Positions 1-5,029 of a stretch of DNA of 5,166 nt are shown in pieces; position 1 is the stretch's first letter, and each line of letters begins with the position of its first letter. Origin of the DNA: Calditrichota bacterium (GTDB taxonomy: Bacteria; Calditrichota; Calditrichia; RBG-13-44-9; J075); the NCBI GenBank assembly GCA_024275555.1, contig JAJRYW010000631.1:1-5166 (forward strand), read 5' to 3'. The notes under the pieces are model-generated. The model saw only the letters and a list, made by a program, of their open reading frames with translations. It was not told where the DNA came from and searched no databases. The translations under genes were made by a program, and so were the position numbers.

Positions 1-308
1 ACCAGTTTGCCGATGGTGGGCTGTTTGGCGTTTGCTTGCAACCGCTCCCAGCGCGCTTCTTTGGGAACCCAAAAAATATTTTCCGCAGCGTATTCGTCGC
101 GGTCTTCCGGGTCGGTGTATTCGGTTTCCCGCAGCGCCTCCAACTGCTTGTACTTCGACTGAAAAGCATCGGAGATGTATTTCAAAAAGATCAATCCCAA
201 TACCACGTGCTTGTACTCGGAGGCGTCCATGTGCCCGCGCATCTTATCCGCCGCCGCCCATAATTGATTTTCAAACCCGAGATTGGCGCCGTTACTGTTC
301 CTGGCCAT
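1..308 (-). CDS. hsdM: Type I restriction-modification DNA methyltransferase subunit M, N-terminal part (partial)
   Basis: The reverse strand reads 102 codons from ATG at 308 to the window edge without a stop. The protein begins MARNSNGANLGFENQLWAAA and continues through a K-M-R-G-H-M-D-A-S-E-Y-K-H run, then V-V-L-G-L-I-F-L-K-Y-I-S-D-A-F. This is the helical N-terminal domain (HsdM_N) of type I methyltransferases, which packs against HsdS and the DNA. The product would methylate adenine in the HsdS-specified site, using S-adenosylmethionine, as part of the HsdRMS complex. The catalytic NPPF/Y motif and SAM-binding motifs would lie further left, outside the window, so activity cannot be judged. 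The start is supported by an AAGGA Shine-Dalgarno at 319-323, about 10 nt before the ATG. hsdS and hsdR would be expected beyond the left edge. The family call is firm; completeness is unknown. Confidence 0.9.
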   Translation of the reverse strand, partial: MARNSNGANLGFENQLWAAADKMRGHMDASEYKHVVLGLIFLKYISDAFQSKYKQLEALRETEYTDPEDRDEYAAENIFWVPKEARWERLQANAKQPTIGKL

Positions 309-560
309 ATAAAATTTTTCCTTGTCTATCCTGGTTGGTCATTGATTTGACTGTAATCGTTTGGGAGCACCCGGAATCGCCATACATAGAAATCACTTCC
401 CCAATTTCCCATCAGAAACGCACCTGAACAGAAAATTTTCCGGACAAAAAAATTTACACCTCAATGGAAAATTAATACTTCTTTTTATCACGTTTCAATA
501 TTTGGCGGAATAAATACAAAATATAGTCTTTTTAAAAATCAAAATCAAAACCGATTTTGT
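309..560. other. AT-rich intergenic stretch upstream of hsdM
   Basis: No convincing gene is present. Besides the hsdM ribosome site it holds a perfect 10-bp palindrome GAAAATTTTC (431-440) and an A-rich tract with repeated AAAATC units (535-550), which ends in a small CAAAA/TTTTG hairpin (546-559). I found no well-matched -35/-10 pair for hsdM on the reverse strand. Base composition switches abruptly from AT-rich to GC-rich at about 555-565, exactly where recognisable molybdoenzyme sequence begins, so that point looks like a recombination junction. Confidence 0.5.
319..323 (-). promoter_or_regulatory. Ribosome binding site of hsdM
   Basis: On the reverse strand this reads AAGGA, with 10 nt between GGA and the ATG at 308. 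The next possible starts (internal ATGs) lie inside the conserved domain, so this site fixes the start at 308. Confidence 0.6.
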
Positions 561-728
561 CCCGGCCTGCGCTGCGGCAAGCGATCCATACCCGGCTGTA
601 TAGCGGTAACCAACGGCTGGTGGATTTCCCAGGGCGGCGCGGTGAACTTCTGCTCCTCTTCCCGGGAAACCGATATGGGCTGCGGCGCGGCCTTTCATGA
701 TACGCTGGTGGAGGTGGAGGGGCAGTAA
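561..728 (+). pseudogene. 3' remnant of a DMSO-reductase-family molybdopterin catalytic subunit (dmsA-like)
   Basis: Forward frame ending at TAA 726-728 reads, from about 585, S-I-P-G-C-I-A-V-T-N-G-W-W-I-S, then Q-G-G-A-V-N-F-C-S-S-S-R-E-T-D-M-G, then C-G-A-A-F-H-D-T-L-V-E-V-E-G-Q-stop. The PGxxAxxxGWW, GGAVNxxxSxxETD and GAAFHDxxVEVE elements match the very C-terminal end of the molybdopterin-dinucleotide-binding domain of DmsA-type oxidoreductases. Such subunits run to several hundred residues; only about 55 codons remain, with no start codon, cofactor-binding core or Tat signal, so it is non-functional here. The frame stays open leftwards into AT-rich DNA that does not resemble the family. 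A ribosome site follows at 732-736, as if dmsB once came next. A dmsBC-like gene on the same strand at 3506 supports the family call. The precise substrate (DMSO, polysulfide, thiosulfate, other) cannot be told. Confidence 0.8.
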
Positions 729-731
729 TCA

Positions 732-736
732 CAGGA
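732..736 (+). promoter_or_regulatory. Orphan Shine-Dalgarno after the dmsA remnant
   Basis: AGGAG lies 3 nt after the dmsA TAA, where the ribosome site of the next operon gene would be. No forward start codon follows at a usable distance: the sequence runs CCTTTTTACCCCG into the 3' end of the reverse-strand DUF2207 gene. It is probably the former ribosome site of dmsB, whose present copy at 3506 has no clear one of its own. This interpretation is inference. Confidence 0.5.
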
Positions 737-742
737 GCCTTT

Positions 743-2569
743 TTACCCCGCTCCTCCCCCCGAGCCGCCGGCGCCCCCTCCGCCTCCGCCGCTGGCGCCG
801 CCGCCGGTTCCGGTCGCGGAGCTGAAACTGCTGTTCGCTACGTTCACCATAGAAGAAACAGCCTCGCCCAAAGAGGCGCCAAGATGATCGCCGGAATAGC
901 TGCCAGGATAAATGTACCAGGGGAAAATTGCAGCGTGCTGCTCGCTGGGGATCAGGCCAATCAACTCTTTAATGCGGTTTGAGGCAACCCCCAGCACGAT
1001 GCCGTAGATCAGGTAGCGGCTGAGATTGCCGGTTAGTTTTACCCGGTCATCTTCCATGAATTTGTATTTTTGCAGGTACCGGCGCAGCCCCTTCCAACGG
1101 GCGTACTGGTCTGCGTACGGTCGGGCCACCCTATTGGTGGTCAGGGTTATAATGAGGAGAGTTAAGCCTGTTGCAAAAGGGATGACCGCCCCGGGTCCCG
1201 CCAGAAAAATTGCCGCAGCGCCGAGCAATATCAGCCCGATGGACGGGATCAAACCCCGGAGCAGCTTTCTTTTGCTCTCCCGATCATAAAACCCTTGTTC
1301 CTCTGCCAGGGCGGATACTCTTTTTTTCCATTTATTGAACCACTTTAGTGTTTCGCTGCGGGACCCGGCAATTTCTTTCATGGAGATGCGATCACGTCCT
1401 GCGCCTAATCTCTCGAAGAGAAAGTCGAGCACTTCCTGCTCGAATGGCAGAATCGTGTCTGCCTTTTTCTCCACCGCGCTGCGATCCAACTGGAGTATGT
1501 ATTCCGTTTTTTCTTTCTTCCCAAAGAACGATTTTTTGAGCGTCTTTTCTTCCTCGATGGTGAGAATCCCCCGCCGGGCCAGATCGAAAATCGTCGCCGT
1601 GAGGGCGGAACCTGAAATTGAGCGGTTGTTTACAAAATAGCTTATCAAGGCCGGCGGCAGGTCAGATGGAATGTCTGAGTAGTATTCCGACTGTGTACCA
1701 GGTGGATAGGCGCGCCCATACCGGTTATAGATTCGCATCCAGGCCAATATGGCGGAAAGCGATAGAACGGCAAATATGATCGACCACTTCCACCAGCGCT
1801 CATTGCGCTCTGCCAATTCCCGCTGCGCCCGGATTCTGGCTTCGTTTGCTTCTTTTGCCCACCGGGTTTCTGCTTCGATAATACGATCTAATTGGGGGAG
1901 GTTGCTGGTCATAGGAAGGCCTGGCGTCAGCCGGGAGGGGAAGAGCACCCGGTCTTCCCAATACTGATGCGGCGGTAAATTCGATACATTGAGCAACACC
2001 GTATTCGCATCTTCTATCGACACATTTCCACATAGCGGACCGTGGGCCCAGGCGTGGATTTCCTCGCGCCCGGCCCCTTCGGGAAGCTTGACCGTTACCT
2101 GCACTTCCCCTGTCGCATGATCCCAGCCGGCGCCAATAAACTGGTAGTAGAGCTCCGAGACATCCGGATAAACTTTAAGCAGGTTGGCAACCCGGTAAGA
2201 AAGAATAAATGTGCGCGTTTCGTCGGAAGCGCGGTAGAACCATTTTACATACAATTCATCTTTGCTCTTTTTAATCTGATATGTTCCGCGCTCCCCAGTG
2301 CGGCCCGGCCGGTAAGCCTGCTCGGCTTCCCGAAGGCTGAAGTCTTCCACGGAGGCGAATCCCTGGATAGGCAGCCGGTAATCCGCCCATCTGAATTGCC
2401 CTTTGAAGCGATAGGTTCTGGCCTCCTCGATTAACATACTGCCATCGGGATTGACCCGGGCCAGGATTTCCACACGTTCGATTCGATACGATTTTGACTG
2501 GGCCGGGCTAAAAAAAGTGAATAAGTGGGCCAGCAGGATAAGAGGGATTATATGAATTTTTTTCATCAT
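743..2569 (-). CDS. DUF2207 domain-containing membrane protein with glycine-rich C-terminus
   Basis: A 608-residue protein of unknown function; length and plan are usual for DUF2207 proteins. Residues 1-25 are a signal peptide (KK, a hydrophobic stretch, then SPAQS before the likely cut). Residues 27-215 form the extracytoplasmic beta-rich DUF2207 region (Y-R-I-E-R-V, N-P-D-G-S-M-L-I-E-E, and a W-A-D-Y-R-L-P motif). Residues 226-258 are charged and probably coiled coil. A membrane helix follows at about 261-279. The cytoplasmic part has the D-L-P-P-A ... A-T-I-F-D-L-A-R-R-G-I-L motif (303-335), then a hydrophobic hairpin at 438-477. The family hallmark W-K-G-L-R-R-Y-L ... R-Y-L-I-Y-G-I-V-L-G-V-A lies at 492-529. 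The last ~20 residues are almost all Gly/Ser/Ala, as is common in this family. It runs in the same direction as the toxin-antitoxin genes 114 bp upstream and converges on the dmsA remnant with only 14 bp between stops. All regions are present, so it is probably functional. No enzymatic role should be assigned. Confidence 0.88.
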   Translation of the reverse strand: MMKKIHIIPLILLAHLFTFFSPAQSKSYRIERVEILARVNPDGSMLIEEARTYRFKGQFRWADYRLPIQGFASVEDFSLREAEQAYRPGRTGERGTYQIKKSKDELYVKWFYRASDETRTFILSYRVANLLKVYPDVSELYYQFIGAGWDHATGEVQVTVKLPEGAGREEIHAWAHGPLCGNVSIEDANTVLLNVSNLPPHQYWEDRVLFPSRLTPGLPMTSNLPQLDRIIEAETRWAKEANEARIRAQRELAERNERWWKWSIIFAVLSLSAILAWMRIYNRYGRAYPPGTQSEYYSDIPSDLPPALISYFVNNRSISGSALTATIFDLARRGILTIEEEKTLKKSFFGKKEKTEYILQLDRSAVEKKADTILPFEQEVLDFLFERLGAGRDRISMKEIAGSRSETLKWFNKWKKRVSALAEEQGFYDRESKRKLLRGLIPSIGLILLGAAAIFLAGPGAVIPFATGLTLLIITLTTNRVARPYADQYARWKGLRRYLQKYKFMEDDRVKLTGNLSRYLIYGIVLGVASNRIKELIGLIPSEQHAAIFPWYIYPGSYSGDHLGASLGEAVSSMVNVANSSFSSATGTGGGASGGGGGGAGGSGGGAG

Positions 2570-2573
2570 TTCG

Positions 2574-2577
2574 CTCC
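2574..2577 (-). promoter_or_regulatory. Ribosome binding site of the DUF2207 gene
   Basis: GGAG on the reverse strand stands 4 nt from the first ATG (2569) and 7 nt from the second, adjacent ATG (2566). The 7-nt spacing is more usual, so translation may start at 2566 and the protein be one residue shorter. An AT-rich TATAAAAT lies just upstream (2583-2590) and could be a -10 box, but no matching -35 was found. Confidence 0.5.
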
Positions 2578-2605
2578 AGTGTATTTTATAGAACTTTGTG
2601 CATTC

Positions 2606-2647
2606 GAGGAGCTGTTTGTTCCGACCTTATTCATTAAACAGCTTCTC
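2606..2647. repeat. Inverted repeat, 12-bp arms, between antitoxin and DUF2207 genes
   Basis: GAGGAGCTGTTT (2606-2617) and AAACAGCTTCTC (2636-2647) are reverse complements except at one position, separated by 18 nt. As forward-strand RNA the odd pair is G-U; as reverse-strand RNA it is an A-C mismatch. It sits 59 bp downstream of the antitoxin start-to-stop unit's upstream edge in map order, and 37 bp before the DUF2207 start in the direction of transcription. No U-run follows on either strand, so it is not a standard intrinsic terminator. It may be an operator, an mRNA structure or a scar. Confidence 0.55.
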
Positions 2648-2683
2648 TTATCAGGCTATCCGGCCCAGATGCATTTATCAGAT

Positions 2684-2920
2684 CTACAATTTATCACCCT
2701 CTTCCGGTTCAACATCCGGAACTTTTGAGAGAGCGTCTTTAAATTTAGCTTTGCTTGCTCTTTGGGCGCGTTTTTCTAAGTATTCTTCGGTTAATAGTGC
2801 GGATAATTTTTCTGCCAGGGCAGAAGTGATAAATTGATTGATAGAGATGTTCTCCGCTTTTGACAGCTCTTTAATTTTTCTATGTAATGATTCCGGTAAT
2901 CTTAAACTCAGCGTGCTCAT
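2684..2920 (-). CDS. HicB/ribbon-helix-helix-type antitoxin
   Basis: A 78-residue protein beginning MSTLSLRLPESLHRKIKELS. The short N-terminal strand (about residues 3-8, T-L-S-L-R-L) followed by two helices (about 10-22 and 27-43, including I-S-I-N-Q-F-I-T-S-A-L) is the ribbon-helix-helix DNA-binding fold seen in HicB-like antitoxins. The charged C-terminal tail (about 45-78, rich in E, K and D) would wrap and neutralise the toxin. Its ATG overlaps the toxin stop as ATGA (2917-2920), so the two are one operon with coupled translation. GGAG at 2928-2931 lies 7 nt before the start, a strong ribosome site. It likely represses its own promoter by binding the inverted repeat at 3346-3367. The family assignment is firm. 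Pairing with a PIN toxin rather than a HicA toxin is inferred from the overlap. Confidence 0.87.
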   Translation of the reverse strand: MSTLSLRLPESLHRKIKELSKAENISINQFITSALAEKLSALLTEEYLEKRAQRASKAKFKDALSKVPDVEPEEGDKL

Positions 2921-3345
2921 GGTAACTCTCCGATCTTTTTCAAAAACTCTTTTGGGGTTAAGGCTTCTAACCCAAATTTATCGATGTTTACAAAATTTTT
3001 TTTGTTGTAGGTAACGATAAAATCACTTTCTGCTTCTACGGCTAATTCCAGTATCAGATCATCCTTCGGGTCTTTTAAGTGAGGCCGCCACAGGTAAAAT
3101 ATTTCCCGCTTATCAGCAATTTTACAAATGTAGTCCAAAATATTATCAATATCCTGGTGATTTAAGCTTAGATTTAAATGGCCTCTTTTTAAAACATCCT
3201 CGTATTCCAAAATCAAAGCAACTGAAATACTGGTAACAAATTTTTCTTTGTCAATCAGTGTAAGTAGTTTATACGAAGCTCCCCTTCGTGATTTTAACGC
3301 CGAGACGATGACATTTGTGTCAATCACAATTCCATATTTCTTCAT
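2917..3345 (-). CDS. PIN-domain ribonuclease toxin (putative toxin component, COG1569-type)
   Basis: A 142-residue protein spanning a complete PIN domain of the 'putative toxin-antitoxin system toxin component, PIN family' group. PIN toxins are metal-dependent ribonucleases that cut specific RNAs and stop growth when unneutralised. The acidic metal-binding set is visible: D9 in V-I-D-T-N-V-I-V-S-A-L, E47 in L-I-L-E-Y-E-D-V-L, D95/D96 in L-K-D-P-K-D-D-L-I-L-E-L-A, and D108 in A-E-S-D-F-I-V-T-Y-N-K-K-N-F. Nothing essential is missing. The gene is AT-rich compared with the DUF2207 and dms genes around it, which suggests separate acquisition. The start is fixed because the first conserved strand begins at residue 4. 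There is no Shine-Dalgarno, since the promoter and inverted repeat abut the ATG. Toxin-before-antitoxin order with a 4-nt overlap is seen directly; RNA target unknown. Confidence 0.9.
   Translation of the reverse strand: MKKYGIVIDTNVIVSALKSRRGASYKLLTLIDKEKFVTSISVALILEYEDVLKRGHLNLSLNHQDIDNILDYICKIADKREIFYLWRPHLKDPKDDLILELAVEAESDFIVTYNKKNFVNIDKFGLEALTPKEFLKKIGELP
2928..2931 (-). promoter_or_regulatory. Ribosome binding site of the antitoxin, inside the toxin gene
   Basis: GGAG on the reverse strand, 7 nt before the antitoxin ATG, lies within the last codons of the toxin gene. The toxin itself has no such site. This difference would favour antitoxin synthesis from the shared mRNA. Confidence 0.65.
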
Positions 3346-3367
3346 GTGGTATTGTATGCAATACCAC
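3346..3367. promoter_or_regulatory. Inverted-repeat operator candidate of the toxin-antitoxin operon
   Basis: GTGGTATTG (3346-3354) and its exact reverse complement CAATACCAC (3359-3367) are separated by TATG. The repeat directly abuts the toxin start codon and covers the -10 box plus much of the -35/-10 spacer. A perfect dyad in this place is what an autorepressing ribbon-helix-helix antitoxin is expected to bind. The dyad is seen directly; the binding protein is inferred. Confidence 0.72.
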
Positions 3368-3379
3368 TCGACAAATCAA
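3351..3379 (-). promoter_or_regulatory. Promoter of the toxin-antitoxin operon (leaderless)
   Basis: On the reverse strand TTGATT (3374-3379) and TACAAT (3351-3356) are exactly 17 nt apart, a good sigma70-type pair. Only 5 nt separate the -10 box from the toxin ATG at 3345, so transcription should begin at or next to the A of that ATG. The toxin mRNA would therefore have no leader and no Shine-Dalgarno. Confidence 0.62.
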
Positions 3380-3429
3380 GTAGATTTTGATTAGAAATTT
3401 GAGACATTGCTGAAAAACCATTCTTAGAT

Positions 3430-3458
3430 TTGCGCAATTGTGCCATATATTTTATGAT
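3430..3458 (+). promoter_or_regulatory. Possible promoter in front of dmsBC
   Basis: TTGCGC (3430-3435) and TATGAT (3453-3458) are 17 nt apart. The -10 matches the consensus at five of six bases, the -35 at only three. Transcription would begin near 3465, about 40 nt before the dmsB start, with no clear Shine-Dalgarno in the leader. In AT-rich DNA such pairs arise by chance, so this is tentative. Confidence 0.28.
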
Positions 3459-3505
3459 GGTTGAATTTATTGGTTCTGAAAATGATAGTTAAGTACGAGT
3501 CCTAA

Positions 3506-4755
3506 ATGCAATACGGTTTTGTCTTTGATCCGGCCAAATGCACCGGTTGCCAGGCCTGCCAGGCGGCCTGCGATATCGAGAACCGGTTAGACCCGCGCAA
3601 TCCCTGGCGGGAAATCCACACTTTTAACCCCCGCCGGATACCCGGCTTGCCGGTGTTCCACCTCTCGCTGGCCTGCCATCACTGCCAGGAGCCGGCCTGC
3701 CTGCGCTGTTGCCCGGCCTCGGCCTACTCCAAATCCCCGCAAACCGGGGCGGTGCTGATCGACCCGGATAAATGCATCGGCTGCAAATACTGCTCCTGGG
3801 CCTGCCCGTATGACGCGCCCCGGTTCAACCGCCAGTTGGGGATTATGCAAAAATGCACCTTTTGCCAGCCGCGGCTGGAGGCGGGAGCAGCGCCGGCCTG
3901 CGTGACCGGTTGCCCCACCGCCGCACTGCAATTTGAAGAAGTTGAGCAGCCGCACCGGGATGCCGCCGTCCCGGGCTTTCAATACCGCGACATAAATCCC
4001 TCGATCCGCTTTGTGCAAAACGGTGAAGCTGGCCTATCGATCGAGAATGCGGCCGCTGTCTCGGCCATCGACCCCGGCCAGTGGGCGGAGCTGAAATCCC
4101 ATTTACTGCCCGCGCCGAAAATTTCCCTGGGCAGCGAGTGGTCGCTGCTCTTCTTTACCCTGCTGATGGGCCTGCTGGTTGGCTACTGGGGGGGCAAAAC
4201 GCTGCTCGGAGAACCGGCATCCCCGCTGCTCTTCCCCGGCGGCGCAGCGACGGCGATGCTGCTGAGCGCGCTGCACCTGGGTCGCAAAGAACGCGCCTGG
4301 CGGGCGGTCCTGAACTGGCGGCGCTCTTCGCTGTCGACAAAGTGTACCAGGTTGCCGAGACGCCTTACCTGGAACGGCACAGCGCCCGGGTGCTTTTCAG
4401 CGGGCTGCTCTGGCTGAGCGTCTTCGCCGGCTCCCCAACGGGGCAGGCGCTCCCGGCGCTGCTGCTGATGGCCTCGCTGAAGCTGACCTTCTACGTCTGG
4501 CGGCAATTGGAATGGATTCGGCAGCGCCGGGCCGTATCGTTAACACATATCTTGCTGCGGATCGGAATCGGCTTTACCTTGCCGGCGGCGCTGATCATTC
4601 TGACCGGGCAGCTAGAGCACCCGCTGGTGCTGATCAGCCTGGGAATCGGGGAACTGATCGACCGGCTGGAGTTTTACCGGGAGTTGGAAATATCTACACC
4701 TGCAAAACAGATGATTGTTGATTTGGAAAAAAAATTGGTTGAGCTGGGATCATGA
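3506..4755 (+). pseudogene. Fused DmsB-DmsC: four-cluster ferredoxin subunit plus membrane anchor, broken in the anchor
   Basis: The N-terminal part (residues 1-148) is a complete DmsB-type electron-transfer subunit. Its 16 cysteines are C12/15/18/22, C57/60/65/69, C90/93/96/100 and C117/120/132/136, enough for four [4Fe-4S] clusters passing electrons between quinol and the molybdenum subunit. A linker (149-206) leads to a DmsC-like anchor with membrane helices at about 212-230 and 240-256, then the family motif L-H-L-G-x-x-x-R-A-W-R-A and L-N-W-R-R-S-S-L-S (269-277). After S277 (codon 4334) the family sequence continues only in another frame, from about 4342 (V-Y-Q-V-A-E-T-P-Y-L) through four hydrophobic stretches to G-E-L-I-D-R-L-E-F-Y and TGA 4753-4755. 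Compared with E. coli DmsC, about 50 residues (helices 3-4) are also missing at the joint, so this is an internal deletion not divisible by three rather than a simple one-base slip. As written, translation from 3506 ends at 4415-4417, giving 303 residues with 26 out-of-frame ones. No good ribosome site precedes 3506. Confidence 0.82.
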
Positions 4756-4771
4756 GTTCCATTTCATCCCG

Positions 4772-4908
4772 GCTTTTCGTGTTTTGGGAAGACGCCGAAA
4801 CCTTCGATTAATTTTGACGCAGATAAACGCAGAAAGAGCGGATTTTCGCTGAAAAGGAATTACAAATGTAACTATCTTGACAATGTTAGATTTCAAAAGA
4901 TTTCGACA
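4772..4908. repeat. 137-bp direct repeat, copy 1
   Basis: This copy is identical base for base to 5030-5166, 258 bp further on. It starts 16 bp after the dmsC stop codon. It contains two ACGCAGA units 10 bp apart (4817-4823, 4827-4833) and a short AGCG/CGCT hairpin (4837-4850). No gene is supported in it on either strand. It looks like non-coding interspersed repeat text rather than an insertion sequence, as there is no transposase and there are no terminal inverted repeats. Confidence 0.92.
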
Positions 4909-4932
4909 GGATTAACAGGATATACATGATAT
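4906..4932. repeat. Three tandem 9-bp units
   Basis: ACAGGATTA (4906-4914), ACAGGATAT (4915-4923) and ACATGATAT (4924-4932) follow each other without a gap. The first unit begins in the last three bases of repeat copy 1, so the second 137-bp copy probably continues into the same units just past the window edge. Short ACAGGAT-type tandem units are a style of intergenic repeat I know from environmental bacterial genomes. Confidence 0.6.
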
Positions 4933-5008
4933 TTCAACTGGATGATCAACAAATCTTTAAATATAGACGCGTGAATAAATTCGAGAAGACCGCCGGTTCT
5001 CTGGTAGC

Positions 5009-5027
5009 CGCAGACTTAACGCCTGCG
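5009..5027. repeat. Small inverted repeat in the unique spacer between the direct repeats
   Basis: CGCAGAC (5009-5015) and GCCTGCG (5021-5027) pair with one mismatch around a 5-nt TTAAC loop. It lies in the 121-bp spacer (4909-5029), just before repeat copy 2. No T-run follows, so a terminator role is not supported. The rest of the spacer holds no recognisable feature. Confidence 0.4.
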
Positions 5028-5029
5028 AA

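Noticed and set aside
32..427. Forward-strand open frames over the left end
   Set aside because: They are antisense to hsdM, are rich in proline and arginine, and have no family features or ribosome site.
495..732. Two reverse-strand open frames of 66-67 residues
   Set aside because: They are antisense to the dmsA remnant and encode low-complexity Ala/Arg/Pro sequence. The forward frame is the one with family motifs.
2606..2647. Rho-independent terminator for the toxin-antitoxin operon
   Set aside because: The hairpin has an 18-nt loop and no U-run on either strand.
561..3505. Insertion sequence or transposon explaining the split dms operon
   Set aside because: There is no transposase, integrase or terminal inverted repeat at the edges. 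The insert is described as a cassette of unknown mechanism instead.
4320..4345. Programmed -1 frameshift in dmsBC
   Set aside because: No slippery heptamer is present at the joint, and about 50 residues of the anchor are missing as well, which a programmed shift would not explain.
4081..4755. A separate 224-residue gene starting at 4081 on the forward strand
   Set aside because: Its first ~85 residues are an arginine- and glycine-rich shadow of the true DmsC frame. Only the part after about 4342 resembles DmsC, so it is the displaced tail of the dmsBC pseudogene rather than a gene of its own.
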